64,000 bases of DNA from Xylocopa sonorina (GCF_050948175.1 NC_135198.1:13017001-13081000), one strand, 5' to 3'; numbered from the stretch's first letter, positions 26,201 through 41,200 are shown. Numbers and translations: made by a program. The notes: generated by a model not told the origin, from the letters alone.

Positions 26201-29200
26201 ATCCTGAACGGTCTCCTGGTCGAGCCAAGGATATTTAATTGTCGATCTCCGACCGAGTTTTTCAAAGGATCACGCGTGTAGGTGGAAGCGAGAGGGGAGG
26301 CGTGGGTATACGCTCGTTTCCGTCGGCCATCGAAGAAGATGCATAAAAGCAACGGCCTTGATTCCTCGTTTATGCGCGCGGACAGATCGTTCGTGAAATC
26401 GATCGCGCGCGCACAGCCTTTAGCCTACATAACCGCCTCTCTTTCTCCTCTTGCCCGGCCTTTTAACGCCGCGCGCATTTTTACCTCGACTGATCCTCGC
26501 GAACCGGAATGCGTTTAGCTCCTCTATCGATCCCGTGGCCAGACGTTCCTCGAGGAATCTGCGAGGAGAGATTGCTCAGCGTTTACGACGCTGAGACCCC
26601 GCTGAAACAGCGCGTCGGTTACTTGGAATCGGTTTTCTATGCCCGTAGGGATGGTCAGCCTCGCAGCTTGCGGCTGAAATCATAGAAACCGTGGCTCGTG
26701 TTGCGTCCTCGCTTCCGGCAGGAAGCGGGGCGCAGCCTTCTGTTCGACCACCTGCTCGTCCGCTCGACAATGGCTTCGAAGTGTCTCGAGGTAGAATCGT
26801 TCAGCTGGTTCTCGGATCGCACGGACGTCGCCAAGTAAAATCGAAGCTGGTTTCTATTCTCATATTTCGTAACGACCGGAAAACCGTCCGTTCCCCGGCG
26901 ATCGAGCGGCACTCGAGCGCGCGCCGATCCGTTCAGCAAGATCGATCAAGATATCACGGCGTGTCGTTCTCGTAAGTCGTATCCTAAACGAGAGGAACGC
27001 GATACGCGAGCCACGGGCGATTGTTCGCCAGCCGGGGCGTAACAGTGAAAGCCCACTTAGTGGAACCGGTACGCGATTTAACGAGATAAGCCGAAAGCTC
27101 TTCCGCCGTGGGGCCGCTCGAAAATTATCTGTCCGCGTCAATTCGCAATCGTACCGCCACCTACGCGCAATAAATCCGGACCCAGTGATAAATAACTGAC
27201 GATATTTCACCCCTCCGTGGCCTTACCACCCAGCGACGCGCGTTTTACCGCACTCAAAAGCGGAATTAATCCTGTCCCATTAACCGACGATCGACAGATT
27301 TCTCGCTCGAGGGAGCAGCACGCCGCGTCGCGACCAGCGAACGCGTCTCGCGAGAGAAATCCCTGGCGGGGATGATCCACGCCCGTGGGATCTCGCGTTC
27401 GAGAACTTATTAGACGCGCACGGACGATTTCATCGCGCAACCGAGCAGGCTTCTTCGCGACGCGAATCGACGTTTGTTTGCTCTCGAGCGGTCGACCAAT
27501 AGGCTGGACAAGGAAAAAATGCCTGGGCTCCTTATTCTTTCCTTCTTCTCTTTTCTTTTTTTTTTATTCTCTCGCAGCGGTCCCGCAGAGTGAATCATCC
27601 GGGCTGGTTCGCCCCTCTGGGCCTCTGGCCAGGTGACAAAAGTGCGTTGCAAACATCTCCGAAGAAGGCTCTGACTGGGATCCTTGTACTCTTCTCCTTG
27701 GTTTTCCTCTTATTCCGACCGCTTGATCGTCCAGCTCATTTTTCTGGGGACTTGATGAGTCAAGTCTAGGTATACACAACTCGTTTTACGAGTCGCCTCG
27801 AGGACACGTTCCCCCGGGGGTATTCGAAGCTTTATCTTCTCGCTTTTCTTTTTAACGCCTCTACGCGCGTGCATGAGACGCAACGACGGCGCCTATTTCT
27901 TCTCGTCGTTCGAGCCATTACGCATCCGCGGCAAGCTGAACGCAGCTTTCGAGCCATCTTTCCGCGAACCGTCCACAGGACGAGACGGTGTGGTATGGAA
28001 AACGATCCGATTAGGAGCATCGATCGTTCCCGACGGAGAATGACTGTAATTAGACCGGCTCCGTGAATAGGACAAGAGAGTCGGTTGCACTTGGTGCGTT
28101 CGACGCAGGATAATAGTAGCTCGCGTACATTGTACAGTGACCGTAATCGTTTCGCTTGTAATTCGCCGCTTCCGATCGTAGCGAGTCCCGTGGAACGACC
28201 ACGCGTCCTCGATGCTTGGAAATTCGAGCGAGCGATCCGGAAAAGCAGGCAGGAAGCGTCCTCGGCGATCCTCGCGTTCGCGAGGCCCAGAATCCCGGTG
28301 AACTCGAGCGAGGTCGAGCTCACGTGGTCGTCTCGCGGTAGATGAGACGACGGCGGCGGCAACGGTGGAGGAGGAGGAGGAGGAGGAGCAGGATTAACGG
28401 GAGAATCGAGTGGTTCCACCTCACCTCGGGGAGGACCGCAGGACGGAGGGACACGACGGATCAGAAGGCGGCGGTGCAAAAGGAGAGGATGCGAGAGGGC
28501 GGCAAGTGGGGAAGTGGACAGAGGAGATGGTGGTGGACAGGGACGGGTATTGGGAGGGGGAGAGAAAGAGAGCGAGAGAGAGAGAGAGAGGTGGAGGAGG
28601 AGGAGGAACACGCTCTCCTCCAGTGCACACTCTCGTGGTGACTCCGACCGGCAAAGTGCTCGCGTTCGTGAAAGTCCACAGACGACTTTCAGGGTCGTCT
28701 GCTCCGCTCGTTCGCCCGAAGCCGGCTTCGTCTCGCGAAAAGGAGCCACCGAAAGGGATCCAAAGGGAGATACTCCTGGCTGCGGTTACCGGAGGTGGCC
28801 GAGGCGACCGAGAAGAGCCCCGTGTCCTCTCTCAGTCACGATCCTGATTCGTCGATCCGCGGATACGGCGTTATCGTCGGATCAATGAGAAGACACCGAG
28901 AGGAGAGTCCGTGTGCCGCGTGTATATCATTCGTTTTCGTCGTTTTCGCGGTGGTACGATCGGAGCCACCGCCGGCGAGTTCCTTGACCGGCTGCTGATG
29001 TCACACTCGTCGCTGAACCGATGCTAGTCGCGACTGGACCGCGCGTACCTCGTCGATACGCGATCGAGCCGATATGTGATTTCTCCTCGCGAAGCTGGTG
29101 AACCATATATATACATATTCGTGATACCGACCGAACCGAACCCGATTAAGTCATCGGACGGGAATAATACGCGCGGCAAACTGGATTCGCGGAGAACCGT

Positions 29201-32200
29201 AACGGAACATTGTAAAAGTTTTCTGCGCGCGACGCGAACGGGGGATCAGTTCTAGTGGATACACGGTGCTGCGAATATGTCGCGTCTTCGTGGCTCGCAG
29301 ACGATCAAGGACGGCTCGAAGACGGTCACCCCGTCGTCGTACCCCAGGGAGCATTTCCACGACGAGCAGGAGGACCGTCCTGCGTTCGCGTCGTACAAGA
29401 ACGGCTCGAATCGGTACCATTTCGGTATGACGAGGCAACGGAACGACGAGCCGAGCAATAACGGTCGCAACTGCACGGGGCACGCGAACGAGGACCCGGA
29501 CTTGTTGTACAAAAAGAGCAAGCAGCACTTTGGCGCCTGGGATATCAAGGACATCGTCCAGGAGGAGGGTTACAGATCGAAGAAGCAGACGGACCGATTC
29601 GCAGAGGACCCTCGATTAACGAACGGCCGGGCGACGAACGAGCCTGCCAGGCAGGATCGTTACGAGGATCACGAGGAGGCGTTGTCGCGAGACGATCGCG
29701 GGAGGACGGGCTCGATCGATCGGGAACAAACTGGATCGCATAGATCGAGGTTGCCGCGGACGAAGAACGAGAGCAAGGAGGAGAGTCAAAATCGCGACGA
29801 GAGGGAGCAGCTGCTGAGGGACATCGAGAATTTGAACGTCGAGGAAAAATCGCCGGATCGAGGGATCAGGGCGATGATCGAGAGGTTCAAGTCACGAGAG
29901 GAGGAGAAATTAAAGTCTAGACAGGAGTGCAACTCGCTCTGTCCCGAGAGAGAGGAGTACAGATCGAAAAATGGGGGTCGCGGTATCGATCGTATCGACG
30001 TTAACGATCGCGACAGAGAAAGGATGCAGAAGGAGGATCGAGAGGACGAGCGGAGGTCTGGCAGACCTAAGCCGCGAGAACTCGAGAGATTTGGACAGGA
30101 GGAGAGCGCGAGGAGTCGATCCACGGATCGGAGAGCGGAAAAATTCAATGACGCGTACACGGATAAAAAGATCGCGTCGTACGGCGAGGAGAAGAGTCAC
30201 AGGCGGCACAGAGAGGTGGAGGACGACGCAACTTGGCGGAAGGATAGCCCTAAAAGGCGAAGTTACGTTTACGACGGCAATCCGGAGGATTTCGACGTGC
30301 GTCTTCAGCGATACGAGCGAGCTCTCGTGGAACCGAGAAGGGATCCGGAGCCTAGACGAGTGTCGTTGAAAGATTCGAACGCGGACTTGGGTAGGAAGGA
30401 GTCGTTTAAGCAGCACGATCGACAAGTGACGCGAAAGAGTTCCTTCAAGACCGGTGGTGATGCGAAAAAGAGCCACTCGAGAGACAGAGAGTCTAGTTTG
30501 GGCAGGAAAACGTCCTTCAAGGATCAGGAAAACGATCTGTACCGAAAGAATTCGTTCCACAGCCAGGAGGTCGACAAGAAGTATTTCGGGAGCGACCCGG
30601 AACACGTCTCGAGGAAAAGTTCGTTCAAGGACCAAGGCTACGCGGGGAGAAAGAATCCCTCGAAAGAGCAGAGTTCGGATTACGGGCGAATTTCGTCGCG
30701 GAATCGAAACGACGAGGAGGAAAGGAAGCGTTCGCTGAAAGGGCATACCGATGGAGTCAGTAGAATCACCTTCAAAGAACACGACGCCGATTCGACCAGA
30801 ATCCATTCGTACAAGGATCAGGAGTCAGACGTCGGCAGGGTCAGCTTCAAAGATCACACCTGTGACGTAGGACGCAAGAATTCCTTCAAGGAGAAGATCG
30901 TGGAGTTCGGCGGGATATCGTACAAGGATCACGAGGATGACGCGGAACAGAAGTCCGGGTACAACGTGCAGGATAACGGGCCGAGTAAGGTGTCCTTCCG
31001 AGGCTTCGACGAACCGAGGAGGAGGCGTTCCCCTAACAGCAGATACGTCGAATTTGCCAGCGTCTCGGTTCAATGCCAGGAGGACGAGGGTCGCGGTAGT
31101 CCCCCTACGAACGATCAGGATTACGATTCGGAGAGGAAAGGCACGTTCAAGGAGCGAGACTCGTTATCGAAAAGGCGAGGGTCGCCCAGGAGCAAGAGTT
31201 ACGAGGTTGAAGATAAAAGAGCGGGCAGACATTCCAGACCGTTGACACCGCCGAAACGGGAGGAACCGGAGTGTCGAGAGGAACCGAAGGATCGCGAGGA
31301 ATTCGACTCGAAGTCCTGGCACGAGAATAACCGGATTTTCGCCGTGAAATACCTGCGCGAGAACACCAGATACCGCACGAATCCGGAGGGCCGTTCGGAG
31401 ATCGAGCGCGATCCCTCGCCGGAAATGGGAATGGTGGAGTACGGTGGCAGGAAACACTCGAACGAGGGATTCGGGAACGAGATCGAGGACGCGAAACAGA
31501 GCTGCGCGAAGCCGGAACCGTACAATTACGGCAGCGGGGATCACGTACGCGATCGAAACGGAGCGACGATCATCAGGATTCGATCGAGTCCGGAGACGGC
31601 TGTCGAGAGGCGACGTCGTCGTCGTCCGGTGCAGGACGTGCACGCGGGACGACGGCGGCGTTACGAGCCGGAGGACGAAGAGGAGAGCGACGAGGACGAG
31701 GAGGACGATCATCGGCAGAGAGGAGGATCGCGCGGAGACGGCTTTGCACCAGGAAGAGGCGTTCCTACACCTTCGAGAAGAGTCTGGAATTACCGCGAAG
31801 GGGTATGGCATTTTCATGAGTCAATTGCATTCGATCGGTCCTTTATGGTTCAGAAGCGGGAAGCGATATTCATAAATCGATGGAGAAGATGAGAGTTTGA
31901 TCGTTCTAACGGTTTCGTGAGAGGCAGAGGGAGAGGAATTTTGTTTTTCTGATTTTCACTAGGCGATACGCCGTTACAATTGGACGGAACAAGTACGTGC
32001 CGAGTGTGTTGGTGGCTCGTTGCAAGGTGCGAACGTTTTCTTGGCGCGTTTCACGCGATTTGCTCGCCGCTGATCGGTCGTTAGTTGCGGTTCGCTCCTG
32101 CCACGCTTTTGTATCGCGATTTCGTTCACGTCGATAGCTACGCGCTATATTTTCTTCCAGCTTACAGCTTCTTGCCTGTACACGTCTTTATTGTATTTAT

Positions 32201-35200
32201 ACACACTACTCTGGCGCGCGTCCGCGCGTTCGCCGTGCAATTTAACGAACATGTATGAAATAAGTGAAAGTAATTATGAGAGTAACTGTGCCGACTTATC
32301 TTTATGGAATTCATCAGCCGCATATATGAGAGCAAGTAAATGTAGAAAGTTCTGATTAAATTTCTAGTTGACCAGTGAAACTTTTTGATTCCAATCCAAT
32401 CCCAATGCGACACGTTTCTTCGCGCAACTGCCGCTCTTCTTGCCGGTACAAACTCCCAACGTAACGTTCGGAGGCCCGGACCGTTCGCCACGGTACTCGA
32501 AGACGTAATCCGCCGCGGGACAGGAAAAATCGGCCCGAGTGAAAGCGAACGAGAACTGTACCGACGTCGGTTCGACTGTCGCCGCTCCGCTAATCCTTTA
32601 ATTAATACGCTCGCTTCTTGGCTATTTGCTCCAGTCCTCGGACGCGAACTTTCTCAAGCTGGGAGTCGCTCGACACGGTCGCCAGGCGAAATTGGCCGGA
32701 GCAAAAATCGCGACCGCCTCTGGTCTCTCTTTTTTTTTCACGCGCGAGCAAATTACCCGCTCGGCCGGTCGAAGGGGTTAACGGTCCGTCATCCGAGTCG
32801 GTTTAACGCAAGTTTTCAATGTCCTTACGTAATTCCACCGTCTATTGGCCAACGCGTCATGGAAATGTCAGCGAACCGCCCACAAATGGAATGGTCGCGC
32901 GGCGTGTAGGACACGTACCCGTGCGCACACGCACGCAGCTCGTACGGATCACATCTTTATCCGGCTGTTGTCGCGATGAGAAGTGGAAAGAAAAAAAACC
33001 GCGGGGCCTTTGTCAACGGGATAATCGACGACCGTCAATCATCGTCGTTAACGATCGAAAACCGTTGTAATCGCGGCGCACCGGGGACCACTCGCGGACA
33101 AAGCTGGGTTTTAACCGCGCTAGAAACGTTCACCGTGTCTCGCGTATGATTCAGCGGTACGAGATCCGAGCCCTCGATCGAGCAGCGGTCGAAATAGCGA
33201 GCGCGAAGCGGCGAGGAATTAAGGACGAGCGCGCAGATGGTACGTTGCGAAGGCAGACACGCGCGTACTCCAGGTGATTTCCAGCTGGTAGAGCGGCCGC
33301 CACGGAGAAAAAGAAAACGAGTAATCGCGGTCCTTTCACTCGTGAGTCAGGACGAAAAATATGTTATTTTTTAAACGGCGCGCGGTCTCCCTCGGGGATC
33401 ATTATTCAGGATCGCTATATATAGAGAGCTAGAGACACGCATCGGCCAACATATTTCCCGTGGCGCGTTCGCTTGTCTACTCGATATTTGGCGATGTCGA
33501 TGCCGCGACCTGTTCCACGTGGGCGGTGCTACCATATACGCCGGGCCGGAAGGCTCTTGGACGCATCCAACGCGCCGCGAGCCTCTTCGATCTTCGCTTC
33601 GTAAACGCTCGCGACGACACCTTTCGAACAGCGACGCCACGGCGCTTTCCAAATGTCACGAAACGGCTCCTCCTCGTAACCGGAGAACGTGGGAGCGCTC
33701 GACTGGTAAGCGCTCGATAACCGCGAACCCTCCTTCGATCTCGCGCTGAATTTTCAAAACTTTTTTTCCCAATTACGACCAGCCGCGCTCTCGCGGCTTC
33801 GACCTTGTCCCGCTTCGCGTGCGTAATTACCACCGCGTCACGAGCGCGCCGAACGATGACGCACTCGGTTCCCCGACGATCCTCTGTTTCTTTCATATTT
33901 TTTCATTAGTCACGATTAGATCGGAGCTACGATCTCGGAGACCGAATCGAGGATTCGTCGAACGATGCCTCCCCAGGCGACTGACATTTGCGCCAAGATG
34001 ATCCGAACCTTTCACCGTTTTGCAATTAACGCCAGCTGATCCTGGGGACGATCGTTTTTAACGGACGTTGTTACTGCATCTACATTTATAATTCTACGTT
34101 AGAACGTCGCGCGTCGTAGAACGGATGACTAAGAACGTATTTTTGTTTGCTCGCAGGGTGTCCAAATCACGGACGTCGAGGAGGGCCAACCCTGTCTGCA
34201 ATGCGGAGACACTTGCACAGGATTTTCGCCGCATACGTGGAGGTGAGTGTCATCGTGTCCACCCTGAGCGACTTCGTTCCACTCGCGCGAAGATGAAGAT
34301 AAGAAAAAATACCGGAAACGAGCTTCCGTATACTTGGACTACCGTTTAAACGGGTCGACGTATCTGGTAGCGTATTCGTAACGGTGACACAGTTCAGTGT
34401 CAAAGTGTTCGATTTTCTCGCGTCTGTTGACGCTCGTCCGCGATCCGCTCGAGTGATCGATGAATCCTATCGCCTCTCAATTAGCCGTACATATCGTCTA
34501 ATGCATTCTATCGATCCGCGGGCTCCTCTAATCGGGGGTATCGGGTTGCTTGTCCGAACAATTATCAAGTTCCATTAGCTCGAAGGACGTGGAGCGCGTA
34601 ATTCCCTTTCTCTCTTCGTTTATCGACCGCGAGAGAAAGCTCTCGTCAGCTCGATCGAGCGTGGCGAAAAAGTTCGCTCGCCAACGCGACGAATTCCAGT
34701 TTCGTCTGCGCGGGTAGTTACCGCGAAAGGTGGTAGCATTGGGGGAGGGGGTGGAAGCGAAGAATCGGTCGATCGATCGAGGAGACCGCTGAAAGGTTTC
34801 CACCGCGCGTTCGTTATTCGAAGCGTAACTGAGCAGCGGTGAAATTACCGGTTAGTAATTACCCTCCGTGACTTACGGGGCAGCAATGCGGTAATAACGA
34901 ATTAATTGGCGACGGGAGGGGGCGCGGAAGGGACCCTCCTTCCAGCATCGCGTTCTCCACGAGGAGAAAGGCGCGGGGACGCGACGTCGCGGCTTGCTGC
35001 ATTTATAGCCACCGAGATGGATTCACGGTTGCACCACCTACAGCGGCTCGAAAACGCCCGAACCGATCTAAAACGGTTCGAAAGCCTACCTACCTACCTT
35101 GGCTCGCGCGTATATTGTCCGCCTGTCGATCTATATCCAGGCTTTCCGATTTAATCTCGTCCGCGCCTGCAGCGATCGCGATGAATAACGCGTCTCGACG

Positions 35201-38200
35201 GAAGTTTCGGAGCAACATTCGAGAAAACGATCATTCGTCGTTCCTTCGAATCGTCGAGTGGCATGGCTGACGATCTTTTTTCATTTTCCTTCCAGTCGCC
35301 ACGACTCGCCGCTACGAATCGAGTTCGTTAGCTTGGAAAAACAAGGTCGAACGTTGGCCGGAAACGCGCCTGCAATCGTTTAGAAGCTGATAATGGGCTC
35401 GCTCGGCTCGTTTCGAAAATAAATCGTTGACACGTGCGGACGAGCGCGTTCGTCATCGGTCTGGCAGAATTCGGATAATTACCCCCGCCGATTGGTATCG
35501 TTGACGGACGTCTCGAAACGCGTGCGAACAACGCGTTCGCGTTTATCTTGATTTCCATCCAGTTGGTATTTTTTCCGACGGATAAAATAGGGGAAGAATA
35601 AAATTAATTCGATTTTCACGGAAGTCGTGTACTTCGTGTACGTGTGTCCTCTCATCGAATGCCCTTTCGTCGTTTCTGAATGGACTATAAAGATAGGCGG
35701 ACAAAGGTGTGACTTATCGATCGGGGACCTTCGTAAAGCTATCCACCTAGCCTTTACTTGTTGCATGTCCTCTGATTTATTAATTGTCGAGCTCGAGGCG
35801 CGGCATCGACGCCGTTCCGTAGTTTACGAAAGAACAGAGACGCGCTCGTTCGCGCGTCCCGCTTTCCGCTAGAATCCACCGGCTGTAAAACTGTAGGAGC
35901 GATAAAACGAGAAGTAGAATGCGTAAGACCGCCGACAGAAGATCCCGATAGTTTATATAGCAGTGCGCCCAGGATCCCCAGTAAATCTAGCGCGCGGCTG
36001 GTTTTACCGAGGACAGCCGTCTCTCTCTCTCTCTCTCTTGCCCTCCATCCCGTGATCCGCTAGCACGTGTTCGTATTTATAGGTTTATCAGTTGGCAAAC
36101 GGCGGCGGTGAAACCAGCGGAAAGCTTCCTCAATTAGGAAAATCCATTATTCGTCGCGGTTTCGATTCGCGGCTGCATTTCGTGGACGATAAAACGCTGG
36201 GCGCAGCCTGCCGGGCCACTGAGTTACGCTGACTTGCGGTAATTTTACGAGCGTTTCGCGCCTCGGTTAGAACCATGCCGCGGTGGCAACACATGGCCGT
36301 ACTCGCGGACTTGACTATTTTCCAAACGCCACGTCCTGGATATCACGATATCGCGCCCCGCGACCAGATAGATCGGTTCGCTGAAGCCGTAACGCCAGGT
36401 TAGACCTAGGTCGGACCTTGCATACCATCGATCCGACGCAATCTGGTCTCGCGATTAGCGGCGGCGGTTCGCAATTCGGTCTAGACTGGTAGGCGTAGCC
36501 GAGGCCCTCGAGCCGAGTTGGAACCTTGACTGGATCAACGCAGATCCGAATGCCACGTCGGATAAATCCTGTTAACGCGTTAAAAGATCAAGGTTTTTCC
36601 CTCGTCGATCGTTCTTTTCGCCGACATTCTTTTTTCCGCCGTCGTTGCCTCTGTTTTCGTTTACCGATCACGCGAAAGGAGTGCGTCGAGAATGCCTCGC
36701 ACTCCGCGTTATATCGCACTCGTTCGAGCGACGATCGTCGTCAGCCTCGACAGCCACGCGATCGTGAATTAATTTAGCAAATTGGCTCCGGGTTTCCGCG
36801 AAGCGATCCGTTTCCTTTGACAGTCCGCGTTTCCCGTTCCTAATTATGGAAACGACGGCTATTGAATTACGCGGCGCGGATCGATCGGAAGCGAACTCAT
36901 CTGGTTGAAAATATCCTCGCCAGTGCGAGGCATCGTAGCGTAGAATCGGAGAACCGGTAGCACTGTGGCTCGGCTGCTCCGATCGGACAGCAATTGCTCG
37001 AAACTCGAGTCACGCAGGCTCCCAGCACTGGCGTCCTCGCTCACCAGAAGCCCCGTGAGTCACTGGCGAGCGAGCGAGCTAGCTAGCTCGTTTGCATCGC
37101 GTCCCGCCTCTTCCTGGCAAGCCGAACACGCCGCGCGTGCACGTGCTCCGACGATATGCGCCAGTGTAGACCCGGCTGAGCACCGGCAAGAATTCGTTTT
37201 CGCCTTTTGACCGGGACGATCGCGTTCACTCTTGGCACCTGTCGTCCGTCTTCCACGGCGCGAGCCCGAGGGGCTTGCCCGGATCGCGTACAACGTCCGC
37301 GAGGTTGTCGCCGTGACGCGACATCGCGATTACGCAAGTTATCCGACCAAGTGCGAGCGCGTGGGACGATTAGAAGCTGCTGCTCGAGGTCCGGGACCGG
37401 TGCGTATACCTGTTGCGCGGCTCGTTCGTTCCACGGAACTTCTGCGAGCGGCCAGCCACGGTGAGAGAAGTGTGCGTGTGTTCGTTCTACAGTGTGGTGA
37501 TCGCCCAGCCCCGTGTGCTCCGCTCCGCGTAGCTGGATTCGTTACGGGGATACTTGCTCCGATGCCTGGGGTGTGTTGCGCCCGAGCGCGGGGGATGGGT
37601 TTCGATGCCTACCTCCGCGACTGCTCGACCGGCGCGTAGGTAACGCGCGAAATTACGGTAACGATCGTTAGCGAGCCACGGGTTCGTTAATTTCGATCGG
37701 TGGACCAGTTTACGAGGGCAGTGGCTCCGATCGATTCCAACGGGGCACCTGTTGCTTCGATTGACCGCGAGTCCCTCGTTGGACTCTGTTATTCGGAGAA
37801 ATACCACCGCTCGAGGCGCGTCCGTCTTTCTCCGGAGACTCCACTACCCCCTCGTAACGAGAGATAACTCGTATGTTGTCGTAAAGCGGTTTTTATCGCC
37901 TGTGAAAACAGATGCGCGACGTACGTCTTGATCTATGATTCACTGGAGATCGTAGCCACGGGTACGAGAGGAATGTGCGTCGCGAAAGAGATTATACGAA
38001 AAGCAGACGGTGTCTCGATGGGTGCTCGTCATCACCGTCGTGTCAAGAATCGCTGAACGTTGCGCTTCCCCCCTTTTTCAACGAGCCTGAATTTAATCGT
38101 CGATTTGAAATGGATTTCAAAAACCGATAGGGTAACGTTACTCCCCTCTTTGTCACTTTAGGGTCGTTGACAGATCTTTGTTCTATTCACGGTGTCGCGA

Positions 38201-41200
38201 GTATCGTCGTTTTAATGTATCTATTTTTGTGAAATATTTGGAATTATTCCGGCACCGGGAGAGAGAGAATTTTGCTGGCCTACACAGCGGTCAGGTATGC
38301 AGGTCTAGTTATTTTGAGCGGACAACACGAACGATTAAGATTCCCATGTCAAATTCGTCCAGTGTACCAGTTTAATTCGTCTCACGAATCTCGATGGTCA
38401 TCTATGTCTTTCTCTCTCTCTCCCTCTCCTTCACGATCCAGAGGGACGAATAAAAGTCCGCGGTTTAACGAAAAGTGTCACGAGGACAGACGGGTCGACG
38501 AGAGCAAGGGGAATGTCGAAACGTTGGAGGGAAAAAACGATCGTTTAGCAAGGTGATTGTCCGACGAAACGGTCGAGTTCGCGGTGGTCACGTTTGCCCC
38601 GTCGTCTTGAATCGGTGTAACCGCGGCTCCTCGATTTCCATGGCGGAATATCGAGTGACGAAACGAAGAAAGTCACCGGTGCCCGTTTCTTTTCGCTCCG
38701 CGCTGCGATCCAACACGGCCTATCGAGCGCCACGGCGAACGCATTCGCGCGCTCCTGCGTCTATTTTAAATCGGGGCCCACCAATCGCGTTTTTAAACGC
38801 ACTAAACTGTGATTTACAACCGACATCCACCACCCGTGCCCGTTCCCGCTTCCGAAAACACGATAAAAGCCTATTTTCGGTCCGGCCAATGCCGACACCG
38901 ACCCTGGCCTTTTCAAAGAAGCTCACGGTTAAGCACCTCCGAGCCTCTTATCGCGCTCTCCGCGAACGAACGTCGACGATATCGTCGACCGTTCGAGCGA
39001 TCGACCAAAAAAGAAGAGCGATACCGTCCGGTTTATTTTTGCAACTCCTCTCATCAACGCGTTTCGTTTGCAACGTGTCATCGATAGCCGGAGATCCGTT
39101 TCCGAATCCAAGATCGCGCGGCTAGCTTTCGAATTCGCCGCGTCGTTCGATCGCGTCAGCGCCTCTTCTGTAATGGCCACCGCCATGCTGGGGATCTATC
39201 GAGAGGGACCAGACGGAAGGCGTTCGTCGTTGGTGTGCGAACGTATGGTATTTCCCTCTGCGAAACTCCAACGAAGAACCGCTCGATTTCCTCGAACCTT
39301 TTTCTCTTCCTGGTATCCGACAGTTTTCCACGCCTCTTTTACCCGTTGTACCGGTCGTGGAACCTTGAGGAATCGCTCGGTTCTCGTGCTCGGCTATTAT
39401 CGCGAGTAACAGCCAATCCGTCGAGTGATACTCAGCTGATAATTAGCCGGGCAATCATCACGCGCGACGACACGCAGGTGCTGGGACGCGTGTGGGTCTG
39501 ACAAGATGTCGGTCACCCACGCGTACTGCGCAGTGAGATCACCTTTATACTTTGACGTTCTTAGTCACGGTTGCCTCTCTGTGTCGCCAGTTCGACTTAA
39601 AACCAACGCCTTTTGTCGGCTCCCGTCGCGTAACTTCCTAGCCAAAAGCTGCTCGTTTACGTCTCTCTCTCTCTCTTTCTCTGACATCATCGTTCAGAGT
39701 TCCTGGAAGCTGCAAGCCTCGAGCAGGACGCAGCTGACTTTTCCGGATGCGCGACAGAGGAGAGGGTCTATTGAATCGTCCTTGCGGCAATGTCGCTCGC
39801 GCGCGCGCTGCCAGTTGATTGCGAATTATCCGCTCGGCGCCTTTCCGTTAATTCCCGCGACCTTCCTCCTACGGATCGTTTCGCGGCCAGAGTCGACAAA
39901 TTTCGAACGGCCCTGGACGAAGTCGGGTTCGCGGCTAATCGACTCGCACGTCGCAATTGCCATTGTTCCGAGTCGCGTCGCGGTTCTGCGATCTCGCGGA
40001 GGCTAAATCCACTCGCGACAAGCAACCGCGACGTTGTTACGCGCGGCGTGACGGCTTTACAAATCGCTCGCGCCATTCTCGGCTCCTCTCGATCGATGTC
40101 GCCGACCGTGGGACGTTTCGATCCGCGCGTACGCGTTTTGGAACTTCCATAGCGCCTCGAACACACCCCCACAGATGTATCGCGCGAATTAGGACCCTTG
40201 TAGCCTGCAAAATGGTGTATCGAGTAGAGAGGATAGTGGGACAGAGAAATAGGCTGAAGGAAACGCTGGGACCGCCATAATTTCTTAACGATCGGTGGCT
40301 GAATATAGCCACCATAATGGCCGACGGCGCTAGCGGATCGCGCTCGTTAGAAGGCGCTCGTGGCACGCGTAATCCGAGAGTCCCGAGGAAAGGGTAGCCG
40401 GTGACATTTCTGGTAAATATCGCGCACACCCTGTCGTAGGCTTTTTACGGCAGCTCCTGGCCGAATCACTTAGCGGAACGGCTATAAACCGTAGGGCAAA
40501 CAGTCCGCGACACGAGAGACTTCTCTCAAGGATCTTTCCGTCCCGCCGTCATCGACGCCGGACATCAAAGTTCAAACGAGCGGTTAAATCGCCGATGGTG
40601 GCGTGGAACGTTGGCGGCGGCTCGCTCGTCGGGCCGGGAAAAAGAATCCCGTCGTCCTGTGTACGCGGCACGCTCCGCGGTTATTTATTTACCGGGTATA
40701 CGCCGACTCGAGGGAAAACACGGCGGGAATTCGCGGCGCGGAACGATTACGCGACATTCTATGCGTGTCAAAAGCTCTATATTTAATATTCCGCGGGGCA
40801 GCCACCGGGTCGGAGCAACGGCACGCCGTCCGGCTATTTATTTGACTTAAACGCTTGTAAAGTACCGAGATACGCCGCGCACCATAAACTGGCAATAACT
40901 TCGCCCGTTGGTAAACACTCTGATAATTCACTGGGTTATCTTCCGTTGCGTAAAACAAACCAGTAAATTCGGAAGATCGATCGGACGATTAGTCGCGTAT
41001 TAAAACGGAGACAAGAGCGACGACGATCGTCAACCTGCCGGCTGAATGATATACAACGACAACTGTTTTCAACTCTTTCTCGATTAATCTGCATACATCT
41101 GTCCGTCGTAAATAACACGGATCAGAGTCTTGTGCCGTACAGTTCGAGTCTCGCTCCCTTTCTCTCTCTCTCTCCGTGTCAGAAATTTTTCCTAAAATCG

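Larger units (their letters stand above)
14306..29276 (+). other. First part of intron 1 of the PET-LIM gene; no exon recognised
   Basis: This is GC-rich, CpG-rich DNA with many chance open frames on both strands, none with family resemblance. It contains a CT tract at 18001-18027, a 9-base-stem inverted repeat at 18670-18699, an alternating CG run at 23864-23876, and purine-rich tracts near 28366-28608. A TATA-like ATATATATAC lies near 29106, just upstream of the long frame at 29277. Confidence 0.5.

Noticed and set aside
27832..28749. 305-codon minus-strand frame with poly-proline and SLSLSLS stretches
   Set aside because: It is the complement of GGA and GA repeats plus stop-poor CpG-rich DNA. 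There is no domain and its composition follows the simple repeats.
29910..30806. 298-codon minus-strand frame opposite the 29277 frame
   Set aside because: Antisense shadow; it has no family match, and the plus frame is longer with patterned protein-level repeats.
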